Positions 9,127 to 17,850 are shown, counted from the first letter of the stretch. The stretch is 64,000 bases of DNA from Treponema sp. (GCA_016286535.1 JAEESZ010000002.1:186001-250000); one strand, 5' to 3'. Numbers and translations are program-made. Notes: generated by a model not told the origin, from the sequence alone.

Positions 9127-9960
9127 CTACTTGCCTAAAACAAAAAGTTTTGCTGTAGCAAAAGAAAGAGTTGCACCAACTTCTTTTCCTGCTTCTGCAA
9201 GTTTTGCAGCTACAGTTTTCTTGTCATCCTTTACGAACATCTGATCTTCGAAACAGATTTCAGCAAGATGTTTATTGATTTTACCCTGTAAAATTCCTTC
9301 TTTTACATTGTCTGGCTTTCCAGCCATCTTTTCGTCCTGATCCATCTGTGCTTTGAAGATTTCTTTCTGTTCAGCAACATATGTTTCTGGAACATCTTTT
9401 TTAGATGTATAAGATGGTGTGAATGCTGCAATGTGAAGACAACAGTCATAAGCAAATGTTTTTAATGCTTCGCTGTTTGAACCTTTAATTACAACAACTG
9501 CACCAGTTTTTTTGTCAGAATGTACATAGAAAGAACCTGTTGAATCAGCAGGAACATCAATTACTTCAACCTTAGCAACTTTCATATTCTCGCGAATAGA
9601 AACCTTGAGAGGTTCAAGAATCTGTTCATGTTCAGCTTCAACTTTTGTATATCCTTTTGCAAATGTTACATCAAGAAGTTTTTCACCAACAGCAATAAAA
9701 TCAGCATTGTTAGCAACGAAGTCAGTTTCACAAGTAAGTTCAACTACAACAATTTTATTACCATCCTGGCGGATGAAAAGGCGACCTTCAGTTGTGGCAC
9801 GTTCAGAACGTTTAGCCATAGCTGCAAGTCCTTTTTCTTTAAGATATTTTTCTGCTTCTGCAATGTCACCATTACATTCTGTAAGGGCTTTTTTGCATTC
9901 CATCATACCAGCACCAGTTTTTTCTCTGAGTGCTTTTACATCAGCTGCTGTGATTGCCAT
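9127..9960 (-). CDS. tsf: Translation elongation factor Ts
   Basis: Guanine-nucleotide exchange factor for EF-Tu. The 277 residues begin with the UBA-like N-terminal domain carrying the conserved LREKTGAGMMECKKAL segment. The core shows CETDFVANNADF, the part that inserts into the EF-Tu GTPase domain. Length and domain order are normal. It starts three bases after the rpsB stop, the standard rpsB-tsf pairing. Confidence 0.97.
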   Translation of the reverse strand: MAITAADVKALREKTGAGMMECKKALTECNGDIAEAEKYLKEKGLAAMAKRSERATTEGRLFIRQDGNKIVVVELTCETDFVANNADFIAVGEKLLDVTFAKGYTKVEAEHEQILEPLKVSIRENMKVAKVEVIDVPADSTGSFYVHSDKKTGAVVVIKGSNSEALKTFAYDCCLHIAAFTPSYTSKKDVPETYVAEQKEIFKAQMDQDEKMAGKPDNVKEGILQGKINKHLAEICFEDQMFVKDDKKTVAAKLAEAGKEVGATLSFATAKLFVLGK

Positions 9961-9963
9961 ATT

Positions 9964-10830
9964 TTAGTCCTTATAAATTTTATCTTCGTCGATGAGGCTG
10001 TCTTCTTTGTCAGCTTCTACATCTTCTTCTTTTGGTTCTGTTGGCTGATAGTTTGAATAATCTACGATTTCTTCATCTTCATCTTTGTTAGATGCATCAG
10101 TCATAATTTCTTCATCGTCATTAAGATTTTCAAGAATCTTTAAGCCAGCTTCGTTATCAGAATCAATAACTGCATTAGCAATGATTGATGTGAATAATGA
10201 AATAGCGCGGATAGCATCGTCGTTACCAGGAATAGGGAAGTCGATACCTTCTGGGTTACAGTTTGTATCTACAACAGCGATGATTGGGATACCCATTCTG
10301 CGTGCTTCTGCAACAGCAAGCTGTTCTTTGTGTGTATCGATAATGAAAATTGCACCTGGAAGTTCTTTCATTTCTTTGATACCGCCAAGGTTCTTTTCAA
10401 GTTTTGCTTTTTCTTTCTGGAGAGCAGCAACTTCTTTCTTTGTTAAGTTTTCGAAAGTGCCGTCGATTTCCATTTTTTCGATTTTCTTTAATCTCTGAAG
10501 TGATTTTTTGATTGTAGAGAAGTTTGTAAGCATACCACCAAGCCAGCGGTTGTTTACATAGAACATACCACAGCGTTCAGCTTCTTTCTGTACAGCCTGC
10601 TGTGCCTGTTTTTTTGTTCCTACGAAGAGGATTGATTTGCCAGATGCAGTAACTTTTCTTACTTCATCATAACCGTCTTTAATTGCAGCAATTGTTTTCT
10701 GCAAGTCAATAATATGGATTCCATTGCGTTCTGCGAAGATGTACTTCTTCATACGTGGATCCCAGCGTTTTACCTGATGTCCGAAGTGAACTCCAGATTC
10801 CAACAGGTTCTTCATGGTTACTACTGCCAT
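9964..10830 (-). CDS. rpsB: 30S ribosomal protein S2
   Basis: Small-subunit protein S2, with the typical N terminus around [28 protein letters not shown], and the [13 protein letters not shown] helix. The ATG at 10830 has AAGGAG six bases upstream. An in-frame GTG at 10845 would overlap that ribosome-binding site, so I reject it. The protein has 288 residues. A highly acidic C-terminal extension of about 45 residues (runs of Asp and Glu from around residue 238) goes beyond the usual end of S2. The upstream leader is long and structured. Confidence 0.96.
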   Translation of the reverse strand: MAVVTMKNLLESGVHFGHQVKRWDPRMKKYIFAERNGIHIIDLQKTIAAIKDGYDEVRKVTASGKSILFVGTKKQAQQAVQKEAERCGMFYVNNRWLGGMLTNFSTIKKSLQRLKKIEKMEIDGTFENLTKKEVAALQKEKAKLEKNLGGIKEMKELPGAIFIIDTHKEQLAVAEARRMGIPIIAVVDTNCNPEGIDFPIPGNDDAIRAISLFTSIIANAVIDSDNEAGLKILENLNDDEEIMTDASNKDEDEEIVDYSNYQPTEPKEEDVEADKEDSLIDEDKIYKD

Positions 10831-10845
10831 GATTAACTCCTTCAC

Positions 10846-11016
10846 TGCGTATTTTTCTTTTAGAAAAATACTACCAAACTCTATTTCTCGTACCTCAGAT
10901 GAGGCCGGAAGATAGTGTTAGACTTTTGTCTAACACAGCTAACGAGGCTGTCAAGGCTTTAAGCGAAGCGGGCCTTTACTGCCTCGTATTATAGTGCCAG
11001 GCTAACAGCCAGCACA
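10846..11016 (-). promoter_or_regulatory. Promoter and structured 5' leader of rpsB
   Basis: In the minus direction a TATAAT box lies at 10988-10993, with a weak TGTGCT 17 bases upstream. The following RNA could fold into ACGAGGC / GCCTCGT (10942-10948 with 10981-10987) enclosing AAGGC / GCCTT. Then come a perfect nine-base stem GTGTTAGAC / GTCTAACAC with a four-base loop (10915-10936) and CCTCA / TGAGG near 10893-10904. The hairpins could also serve as the 3' end of maf. A leader of about 150 bases in front of rpsB fits ribosomal-protein autoregulation, but that is inference. Confidence 0.5.
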
Positions 11017-11607
11017 TTACTCAAGGATAGAATATCCCTGCTCTTTTAATATATCGTAAAGCTCAGAAATAGGCAAGCCGACAACTCCTGTATAAGAGCC
11101 TTCAATCTTTGCTACAAACAAAGAAGCAAGACTTTGTATTCTGTAGCCGCCGGCGGCACCATGCCACTCTCCTGTATCTATATACCATTGAATTTCTTCA
11201 TCGGTCATAGGAGAGAAGGTTACCCGGGTTTTACTGATTTTTGATTTTGTTTCATGAGTTTTTCCCTTGTATAAAACAAGAGAAGTAACAACTGTATGAG
11301 TTTTTCCCTGCAGCTTTTTTAAGTAGTCAAAAGCTTCTTCCTGACTTTGTGGTTTTCCCATAATTTCATTATTAAAAATAATGACGGTATCTGCTCCAAG
11401 CACATAAGGAATTTCCTGTTCTGCAGGTAAGGAATGAATTACTGCCGTAACTTTTTCTCTTGCAAGTAATTCGGGAACCTGCTCAAGTTCAATTGCGCTC
11501 ATTAAAGTTTCGTCAATATTTGGAATAATTACCCTGAAAGGAATTTTTAACATTTTTAAGATTTCTTGTCTTCGTGGAGATGAAGAAGCTAAAATAATTG
11601 GTTCCAT
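11017..11607 (-). CDS. maf: Maf-family nucleotide pyrophosphatase
   Basis: House-cleaning enzyme that hydrolyses non-canonical nucleoside triphosphates, related to the septum-inhibitor Maf. The protein has 196 residues. The N-terminal ASSSPRRQEIL motif forms the phosphate-binding loop, LGADTVI carries the catalytic Asp, and GKPQSQEEAF and DTGEWHGAAGGYRIQ follow in family order. The ATG at 11607 lies just downstream of the terminator of the HEAT-repeat gene. The following gene is rpsB with its own leader. Confidence 0.93.
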   Translation of the reverse strand: MEPIILASSSPRRQEILKMLKIPFRVIIPNIDETLMSAIELEQVPELLAREKVTAVIHSLPAEQEIPYVLGADTVIIFNNEIMGKPQSQEEAFDYLKKLQGKTHTVVTSLVLYKGKTHETKSKISKTRVTFSPMTDEEIQWYIDTGEWHGAAGGYRIQSLASLFVAKIEGSYTGVVGLPISELYDILKEQGYSILE

Positions 11608-11620
11608 TTTTTACCTTTTT

Positions 11621-11654
11621 AAAAAAATGGCTGTCTTAAGAATTTAAGACAGCC
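11621..11654 (-). terminator. Intrinsic terminator of the HEAT-repeat gene
   Basis: Perfect eleven-base stem GGCTGTCTTAA / TTAAGACAGCC (11629-11639 with 11644-11654), followed in the minus direction by a run of seven T. It lies between the HEAT-repeat gene and the start of maf, so maf probably needs its own start or read-through. Confidence 0.85.
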
Positions 11655-11679
11655 TTAAATATATTAAAACAAAAAGAAA

Positions 11680-12378
11680 TTATTTTGCGTTTTTAGAGTT
11701 GCTGCCTTTTCCAGTAAGCTGTTTAAGTAATTTTAAGGCTTTCTGTCTTACAGGAGTAACATAATGATAATCTCTTGAAATAAGTGTGATTGTATCAATC
11801 ATTTCTTTTTTATTATCTGTATTTGGAGCGAGAATTTCAAAAGCATTTAAAACTTCCCAGGCAAGAGAACTTGTTGGATTAAGTACCTGATTTCTTCTGT
11901 TAGCAAAAGCAATTGCTCCTACTGCTTCGTCGTTAGTATTAATTCCAATATCTCCAAGAGATTTTACAGCAGCTGCGATTACCATTGGTTCATTATCTGC
12001 AATTGCAATGGATATTAATGTATTTTTTGTGTGCTCAGTTGGAACCTGGGCCATTAAAAGACAAGCCTGTCTTCTTATTTCAGGGAAGTTATTCATTACT
12101 CTTTTCTTTGTCATTGAAGGGTTCATAATTCCTTCGCCGGCAAGTCTGTCTAAAGCTTTAATAACCTGATCTGATGTATTTCCTTCTTCAAGTGCTGACT
12201 GTAAATACTGTAAAGCAACTAATTTACTGTCATAATCATCTGCATCAGCTAAAGCCATAATGATTCCGCCATCTACGTCATCAAGGTATTCACTTTCTAC
12301 AGATTTTTCCTGTGCAAAAGCAAAAACAGCTGTAAATATTAAACAAGAAGTAAAGAATACTCTCTTTGCTATATTCAT
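11680..12378 (-). CDS. Exported HEAT-repeat protein
   Basis: Hypothetical protein of 232 residues. A signal peptide is clear (MNIAKRVFF, hydrophobic core, cleavage near FAFAQE), so it is periplasmic or outer-membrane associated. The mature part shows HEAT-like helical repeats: RRQACLLMAQVP, EPMVIAAAVKSLGDIG and RNQ...SSLAWEVLNAFEIL follow the pattern of paired amphipathic helices. No enzymatic motif is seen. It has a strong AGGAGG ribosome site, a consensus-like promoter and its own terminator, so it is transcribed alone. Such proteins are common in Treponema; binding function only is inferred. Confidence 0.7.
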   Translation of the reverse strand: MNIAKRVFFTSCLIFTAVFAFAQEKSVESEYLDDVDGGIIMALADADDYDSKLVALQYLQSALEEGNTSDQVIKALDRLAGEGIMNPSMTKKRVMNNFPEIRRQACLLMAQVPTEHTKNTLISIAIADNEPMVIAAAVKSLGDIGINTNDEAVGAIAFANRRNQVLNPTSSLAWEVLNAFEILAPNTDNKKEMIDTITLISRDYHYVTPVRQKALKLLKQLTGKGSNSKNAK

Positions 12379-12421
12379 ATAATATTCCTCCTGGAAATTA
12401 TTACTAAATTATCGACAATTC

Positions 12422-12450
12422 ATTATAAAATAAATATATCAAAAAATCAA
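12422..12450 (-). promoter_or_regulatory. Promoter of the HEAT-repeat gene
   Basis: In the minus direction TTGATT (12445-12450), 17 bases, then TATAAT (12422-12427). This leaves a leader of about 35 bases containing AGGAGG before the ATG at 12378. Confidence 0.65.
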
Positions 12451-12480
12451 TTTTTATAATTTTTATTTATATAAAAGCAA

Positions 12481-13083
12481 TTATGGCTCTAAAACCGGTA
12501 TATGAACATACCATTTGCCGTCTTTTTTAATAAAATAATAATAAATTAATTCTTCGCCTGATTCCTTAATCTGAACAGCCTTAATATTTGTTTTTGAAAT
12601 ATAACGGATTTCATCTACCTGGCTTCTTTTTCTTGAAGGAATAAATACATATTTGAAGTAATCTCCAATACCATGTAATGCAATCTGTTTATTTGGAAGC
12701 TTTTCCCTTACTTTTCTTAAAGTCTTAATATCTGAATAATATTGAACGGAAGCTGGATCTATGTAGGTGAGCCATTTTGTTTTATCACCATTTTCCATAA
12801 TTACAGAAAGTTCTTCAATGATTTTTAAAATTGCCTGCTTATCTTCCTCGAATTCTTCTACAGTAACAGTATCATTTGAATCAATATTCTGAATGGAACG
12901 AAGATATTCCTCATGTACTTCATCTGCTTCTGCAACAAGTTCAACATCATCATCTTCTTCTACCGGACTTGTGATTGTTTCTTCCGGAGCTTCAGCTGCT
13001 TCTACTTTTGTAGAACCGCAGGAAGAGAATGAAATTATAAATAATACAATTAAACTAAAAGTTAAAATAAGATTCTTTTTCAT
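12481..13083 (-). CDS. Putative lipoprotein of unknown function
   Basis: Two-hundred-residue protein with a lipoprotein signal: MKKN, a hydrophobic core, and a spirochaete-type lipobox ISFSSC with Cys at about residue 21. A short acidic linker (EEDDDVELVAEADEVHEEY) follows, then a globular domain with alternating basic and aromatic residues ending in DGKWYVHIPVLEP, like small exported DUF4878/NTF2-like proteins. The reading frame is open back to 13188 but that part overlaps coaD. The ATG at 13083 precedes the signal peptide directly, so it is the start. Function unknown. Confidence 0.7.
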   Translation of the reverse strand: MKKNLILTFSLIVLFIISFSSCGSTKVEAAEAPEETITSPVEEDDDVELVAEADEVHEEYLRSIQNIDSNDTVTVEEFEEDKQAILKIIEELSVIMENGDKTKWLTYIDPASVQYYSDIKTLRKVREKLPNKQIALHGIGDYFKYVFIPSRKRSQVDEIRYISKTNIKAVQIKESGEELIYYYFIKKDGKWYVHIPVLEP

Positions 13084-13090
13084 ACCCTTT

Positions 13091-13119
13091 ATTATACATA
13101 TATTGCACGTTTTATTCAA
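13091..13119 (-). promoter_or_regulatory. Promoter of the lipoprotein gene, possibly leaderless
   Basis: TTGAAT (13114-13119), 17 bases, TATAAT (13091-13096) in the minus direction. The -10 ends only seven bases before the ATG at 13083, so the predicted transcript starts at or within one or two bases of the start codon. Confidence 0.55.
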
Positions 13120-13137
13120 ATAAGTTATTTTTGAAAT

Positions 13138-13623
13138 ATGGCTAAAGCAGTATTTGCAGGGTCTTTTGATCCTCCTACCAACGGACATCTTGATATTATT
13201 GAAAGGGCAGCGAAAATCTTTGATTCGCTGGATGTCGTTGTTTCAATCAATCCCCAGAAAAAATATTTATTTACTGAACAGGAAAGAATTGATTTTCTTA
13301 CTGATCTTGTAAAAAAATATAAAAACGTAACGGTACATGCCTGTAAGGAACTTATTGTAAATTATGCAAAAAAAGTAGATGCAGATGTACTTGTAAGGGG
13401 GATTCGTTCAACACTTGATTTTTCCTATGAGTTTGAACTTGCCCAGATGAACCAGAATTTAAATCCTGGAATTGAAACTTTCTTTTTACCAACAAAAGAA
13501 AAGTTTGCAATTGTAAAATCAAGCTCCATTAAGGAGCTTGCAATGTTTGGAGGAGACATCAGCCGCATGGTTCCTCCCTGTGTAGAAAAGGCTTTAAGAG
13601 AAAAATATACTTCAAGTAATTGA
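13138..13623 (+). CDS. coaD: Phosphopantetheine adenylyltransferase
   Basis: Penultimate step of coenzyme A synthesis: 4'-phosphopantetheine plus ATP gives dephospho-CoA. Normal length of 161 residues. The nucleotidyltransferase motif appears as GSFDPPTNGH near the N terminus, then VRGIRSTLDFSYEFELAQMN and the C-terminal KSSSIKELAMFGGDIS that replaces the ISSTxxR signature. It is divergent from the lipoprotein gene, with only 54 bases between start codons. No strong ribosome-binding site is visible before the ATG. Confidence 0.95.
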   Translation: MAKAVFAGSFDPPTNGHLDIIERAAKIFDSLDVVVSINPQKKYLFTEQERIDFLTDLVKKYKNVTVHACKELIVNYAKKVDADVLVRGIRSTLDFSYEFELAQMNQNLNPGIETFFLPTKEKFAIVKSSSIKELAMFGGDISRMVPPCVEKALREKYTSSN

Positions 13624-13649
13624 CTTTTTTTTTCTATTTGTAGTATTAT
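13620..13649 (+). promoter_or_regulatory. Promoter for rpmF-acpP
   Basis: TTGACT at 13620-13625 and TATTAT at 13644-13649, spaced 18 bases, just after coaD. A leader of about 30 bases with GAGG leads to rpmF. Confidence 0.55.
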
Positions 13650-13685
13650 TTTATTTGTTATATTAAATATTGCGAGGTTACATAA

Positions 13686-13874
13686 ATGGCAGTACCTAGA
13701 TCAAAAGTTTCTAAAGCTGTTACTAAGAGAAGACAGACTATCAATATGAAGTTAAAGGCTCCTCAGCTTGTTGAATGCAATAATTGCGGAAACTTGGTTC
13801 AGTCACATCACGTTTGCCCTAAATGCGGTTTTTACCGTGGACGTCAGGTAATTACACCTGAAGTAGATGGCTAA
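13686..13874 (+). CDS. rpmF: 50S ribosomal protein L32
   Basis: Small ribosomal protein of 62 residues. It opens with the family start MAVPRSKVSKAVTKRRQT and carries a four-cysteine zinc ribbon (CNNCG and CPKCG), so this is the zinc-binding form. GAGG lies about ten bases before the ATG. The rpmF-acpP pairing links ribosome and fatty-acid genes as in many bacteria. Confidence 0.96.
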   Translation: MAVPRSKVSKAVTKRRQTINMKLKAPQLVECNNCGNLVQSHHVCPKCGFYRGRQVITPEVDG

Positions 13875-13894
13875 TATAAAATCAGGAGATTAAA

Positions 13895-14134
13895 ATGGAC
13901 GAATTGTTCGAACAGATGAAAAAATTAGTTTCAGAAAAACTCGAGATTGATGAAGATAAAATCACTATGGATTCTTCTTTCAGAAATGATCTCGGAGCAG
14001 ATAGCCTGGACACATACGAATTAGTTTATGCTATCGAAGAAGAATTAGGAATCAGTATTCCTGATGAAAAAGCTAACGAATTTGAAACTATTCGTGATGC
14101 ATACGAATTTATTAAAGCTGAACAGTCTAAATAA
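13895..14134 (+). CDS. acpP: Acyl carrier protein
   Basis: Carries growing acyl chains on a phosphopantetheine arm during fatty-acid synthesis. It has 79 acidic residues with the DSLD attachment site; Ser37 is the modified residue. AGGAG precedes the ATG. It follows rpmF by 20 bases and ends at a strong terminator. The prosthetic-group precursor comes from CoA, made by the nearby coaD. Confidence 0.97.
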   Translation: MDELFEQMKKLVSEKLEIDEDKITMDSSFRNDLGADSLDTYELVYAIEEELGISIPDEKANEFETIRDAYEFIKAEQSK

Positions 14135-14152
14135 GTTAAACTGATTTTTAAA

Positions 14153-14190
14153 TAAAAAAAGTACAAGTTATATACTTGTACTTTTTTTTT
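14153..14190 (+). terminator. Intrinsic terminator after acpP
   Basis: Stem GTACAAGT / ACTTGTAC (14161-14168 with 14174-14181), flanked by A-run and followed by nine T. It ends eight bases before the rnc start codon. Confidence 0.9.
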
Positions 14191-14198
14191 AAACTAAA

Positions 14199-14909
14199 AT
14201 GAAAAACCTGAACTTAATTACACAAGAAAGAAAATCTCAACTTTTAGCCTTTTGCAAAATGGTCAACATAAAGTTTAAGGACCTTAGTCTGCTTGACCAG
14301 GCCTTTAACCATCGATCTATTACTAACGAAAAAAAGGAAAAAAAGAATAATGAAAGACTGGAATTTCTTGGAGATTCTGTTTTAGGTATGGTTACGGCAG
14401 CCTACCTGTATAATAATCTTGAAAATCCGGAAGGTGATCTTGCCAAAATAAAATCTTCGGTTGTAAGTGAAAAATCTCTTTCTCAAATTGCTCTTGTAAT
14501 TGGAATTGATAAGCTGCTTGTACTTGGTCATGGAGAAGAAGTAAGCGGGGGAAGACATAAAAATGCAATTCTTGCAGACTGTATGGAGGCAATTATAGGT
14601 GCCTACTATCTTGACAGCGGTTATAAATGTGCAGAACAGTATGTTCTTTCTTTAATGATTCCAGAGATTAATAAAATTCTTCAAAATGGAATGAAGGATT
14701 ACAAAACTGCCTTACAGGAAAAATTTCAGAAAAAATTCAAAAATACTCCTAAATATGAACTTATAAAAATTTCAGGCCCTGATCATCAGCAGGTTTTTGA
14801 AGTAATTGTTCACCTTAATGAAAAAACATTCGGTCCCTGCAAGGCTTCTTCAAAAAAAGAAGCAGAACAATTATGTGCAAAATTGGCTCTTGAAAACTTT
14901 ATTTTCTAA
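14199..14909 (+). CDS. rnc: Ribonuclease III
   Basis: Double-strand-specific endoribonuclease for rRNA and mRNA processing; 236 residues. The catalytic signature NERLEFLGDSVLGM is intact, and the second acidic patch is in ADCMEAIIGAYYLDSG. The C-terminal double-strand RNA-binding domain covers about 160-236 (DYKTALQEKFQ to the end). The ATG at 14199 starts only eight bases after the U-tract of the preceding terminator and has no Shine-Dalgarno sequence. That is unusual and leaves the true expression route open (read-through, or leaderless initiation). Confidence 0.95.
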   Translation: MKNLNLITQERKSQLLAFCKMVNIKFKDLSLLDQAFNHRSITNEKKEKKNNERLEFLGDSVLGMVTAAYLYNNLENPEGDLAKIKSSVVSEKSLSQIALVIGIDKLLVLGHGEEVSGGRHKNAILADCMEAIIGAYYLDSGYKCAEQYVLSLMIPEINKILQNGMKDYKTALQEKFQKKFKNTPKYELIKISGPDHQQVFEVIVHLNEKTFGPCKASSKKEAEQLCAKLALENFIF

Positions 14910-14931
14910 AATTCTGTGATATAATATTTTT

Positions 14932-17832
14932 ATGAAAAAACAGAATTTTCTCACCAACTTTTTAATCACTTTTGTTATTACAAGTCTTTTCGCACTTTTG
15001 TGTTTTTTTGAAATTTTCCAGAAGCTTGATTACCGTTTATATGATTATTTATTTAAGTTAAAAAAAGACGTCCCTTTAAATGAAAAAATCATGATGGTTA
15101 AAATTGATGACCCCTCCATTAAAGAACTCGGAGAATGGCCCTGGAGCCGTGATATTATTGCAGATGTTCTTTTAAGATTAAAGGAATTCGATTCAAAACT
15201 GGCTGTATTCGATATTGAATATATTTCAAATTCAAAAGCAGGAATTTCGCCAACTGCCCAGGAAAAAATAAATTCCAGTATTTCAAATGCAAATGACAAT
15301 ATTGATGCCTTAATTTCTCAGCTATCAGCTGCCATTAAAAACGGCTATTTTTCCAAGGATGAATTAAGTGATCTTACAAATGAGTTAATAAGTTCACAGA
15401 TTGATCCTTCATTTTTTGACCTTAATAATTATATTACAAATAATATTTATCGTGATAATGATGAATATTTTGCCCAGAGCCTTCAGTTCTTTGGAAATGC
15501 TTATCTGACTGTAAATAACAGAGACTTAGGTTATACAATTACTAAAGATCAGATTGATTATATAAGAAGCAGAATGCTTATAAAAAATGTTATTGATGAA
15601 AAATCACGGATTAAAATTGATAACGAATATTCCTTTATTAAAAAGAATGATGATAATACAAAAAAAGGTTTTACGCCGGCCCTTTATAAGCTGATTACCC
15701 ATTGTAAAAATGTTGGTTATACAAACTCTAACATTGATAACGATGGTACAAGAAGAAGGTTTGAACTTTTTTATGAATACGATAATCTTTATCTTCCTCA
15801 GCTGGTAATTTCGCCTTTACTGGACTTACTGCAGGTAGAAAGCGTAACCCGTACAAAACATTTTTATATTTTTAACAATGCCTTAATTCCGGGAAATACA
15901 AAAAGGGAAAATATAAAAATACCTGTTGATGACCATGGCTGTATGCTTTTGAACTGGCGAAAAGGTCTTCTTGATAAAGGTTTTAATTCTGAATCTATTA
16001 TAAATATTATTACACTCGACAGGGCAGAAGCCAATATATATGAAATCTTAAAATATATTTATGATGATGACCGCATTCTTGACAGTAATGGTTTTGAAAT
16101 GCCTTATTCAATTGCTGCAAAAGAATTGCTGGATATTTATTCAACAATCAGAGATAAAAAAGAAGAACTTTTATTAAAGTGCAGTGGCTATGATGAAAAT
16201 TCAAATGCACTTGAAGGAATAAGTGATTCTGAATATAAGGATTATTACGATTTACGTAATTATTATTATTCTAAAGTAGGGGAGTTTTTAGATAATAACT
16301 ACCTTGAGTCAATTAATCAGAGGCTTGAAGAGTTAAAGTCTTATGTTGAAGAAGACATAATTGCCGAAACAAGTGAATACATAAACGGCGATTTTGAAAC
16401 CCTTAAAAGCGATTATGATTTATATACTTCTTTATTTAATGATTTAAGCCAGGTTTTCAAGGGGGCTTATTGTATTCTTGGTAATACAGCCGTTTCAACT
16501 ACAGATTTAGGAGCAACTCCTTTCTTAAAAAAATATGAAAATGTTGGTTTACATGCAAACCTTATGAATACAATTCTTAACAGGGATTTTATTTATTATG
16601 TAAGCTGGATATATGGATTTTTGTTTACCCTGCTTCTTATCATTCTTTCTTTTGCATTTGTAAATAAGGCCCAGCATGTTCAGAATATAATCGGCGGAAT
16701 TGGAATATTTGTTATATTCTTTATTTTCTGTATTCTTTTTGTTGTCTTTGATATTTATATTCCTTTTGTTGGAACAACTTTATATGCTTTACTTACTTAT
16801 ATGGTATTTGTTGTAAGACGCTTCTTAATTTCCAATAAGGAAAAACGTCTTATTACAGATATTGCTTCTTCTTTTGCAAACAAAGAAACTGTTGATTTAC
16901 TTAGAAAAAATCCAGATTTATTTGATACCAAAGGTCAGAAGAAAAATATTACTGCTTTATTCTCTGATGTTCAGAAATTCTCAACTTTAAGTGAAAATAT
17001 TGCAAAACAGTATGGCGATGAAGGTCCAAATAAATTAATTGAAATCTTAAACGAATATCTTGGTTCTATGTCGAATGAAATTCTTATTAATCAGGGAACT
17101 ATTGATAAATACGAAGGAGATGCAATTATTGCCATGTTTGGAGCTCCGGATTCCCTTAATCTCCACACCAAAGAAGAGTGGGCTTATTTATGTTTGGACT
17201 CGGCCATCAGAATGAAAAAGGCAGAAGTCATCTTTAATAATGAACATCCCGATTTATTTAAGCCAATGGAAGTTACCAATGCCGAAGGCGAAAAAGAAAT
17301 TGTTCAGCTTTCTCCATTGCAGACCAGAATTGGTATTAATACCGGAGAGGCTTATGTAGGCCTTATGGGAAGTAAGACTCCTCAATTCTCAAAATTAAAC
17401 TATACAATGATGGGTGATACTGTAAACCTTGCAAGCCGACTTGAAGGTGTAAACAAAGCCTATAAGAGCTGGATTATGTGTTCCGGAGACACCTGGAAAA
17501 TGGCAGATTCCGGAATAAATAAAAATAAAATTACTGCAAGAAAACTTGACCGCGTAAAGGTTGTTGGAAAAAATCTTCCGGTTGAATTGTACAACATCCT
17601 TGGTTTTACTTCTGAAATAAGTGAAGAAGAAAATCAGATGATACTTAAATTTAATGAAGCTATGGATTATTACAATAATCAGGACTTCAGTAAGGCCGGA
17701 AAATTATTCCTTAAGGCTGACCAGATTTTTAAAGATGAAACATCAATTATCTTTGCAAACAGATGTAAAGATTTTATAGAAAATGGAGTTCCAAAAGGCT
17801 GGAACGGCGTTGTTACAATGACAAGTAAATAA
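14932..17832 (+). CDS. CHASE2-domain class III adenylate/guanylate cyclase
   Basis: Membrane-bound sensor cyclase of 966 residues. After an N-terminal membrane segment (about 10-28) comes a large extracytoplasmic CHASE2 domain with KIDDPSIKELGEWPWSR near 60-76. It carries a long helical, charged insertion (about 370-500). Three membrane segments follow (about 555-640), then a class III cyclase domain (about 670-865). FSDVQKFS and KYEGDAIIAMFG hold the two metal-binding Asp residues; YTMMGDTVNLASRLEG holds the transition-state Asn and Arg. A C-terminal helical tail follows. A TATAAT box lies at 14920-14925, only six bases before the ATG, and no ribosome site is visible. Product cAMP is the usual expectation. 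The ligand is unknown. Confidence 0.88.
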   Translation: MKKQNFLTNFLITFVITSLFALLCFFEIFQKLDYRLYDYLFKLKKDVPLNEKIMMVKIDDPSIKELGEWPWSRDIIADVLLRLKEFDSKLAVFDIEYISNSKAGISPTAQEKINSSISNANDNIDALISQLSAAIKNGYFSKDELSDLTNELISSQIDPSFFDLNNYITNNIYRDNDEYFAQSLQFFGNAYLTVNNRDLGYTITKDQIDYIRSRMLIKNVIDEKSRIKIDNEYSFIKKNDDNTKKGFTPALYKLITHCKNVGYTNSNIDNDGTRRRFELFYEYDNLYLPQLVISPLLDLLQVESVTRTKHFYIFNNALIPGNTKRENIKIPVDDHGCMLLNWRKGLLDKGFNSESIINIITLDRAEANIYEILKYIYDDDRILDSNGFEMPYSIAAKELLDIYSTIRDKKEELLLKCSGYDENSNALEGISDSEYKDYYDLRNYYYSKVGEFLDNNYLESINQRLEELKSYVEEDIIAETSEYINGDFETLKSDYDLYTSLFNDLSQVFKGAYCILGNTAVSTTDLGATPFLKKYENVGLHANLMNTILNRDFIYYVSWIYGFLFTLLLIILSFAFVNKAQHVQNIIGGIGIFVIFFIFCILFVVFDIYIPFVGTTLYALLTYMVFVVRRFLISNKEKRLITDIASSFANKETVDLLRKNPDLFDTKGQKKNITALFSDVQKFSTLSENIAKQYGDEGPNKLIEILNEYLGSMSNEILINQGTIDKYEGDAIIAMFGAPDSLNLHTKEEWAYLCLDSAIRMKKAEVIFNNEHPDLFKPMEVTNAEGEKEIVQLSPLQTRIGINTGEAYVGLMGSKTPQFSKLNYTMMGDTVNLASRLEGVNKAYKSWIMCSGDTWKMADSGINKNKITARKLDRVKVVGKNLPVELYNILGFTSEISEEENQMILKFNEAMDYYNNQDFSKAGKLFLKADQIFKDETSIIFANRCKDFIENGVPKGWNGVVTMTSK

Positions 17833-17850
17833 AAATTAAAAGTAGGGTTA

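Noticed and set aside
9605-10056. Plus-strand frames opposite tsf and the end of rpsB
   Set aside because: Mirror images of two certain genes; Phe/Ser-rich content is typical of antisense shadows.
13084-13188. Upstream extension of the lipoprotein frame
   Set aside because: It overlaps coaD on the other strand, encodes no signal-like sequence, and the ATG at 13083 leads straight into a lipoprotein signal peptide.
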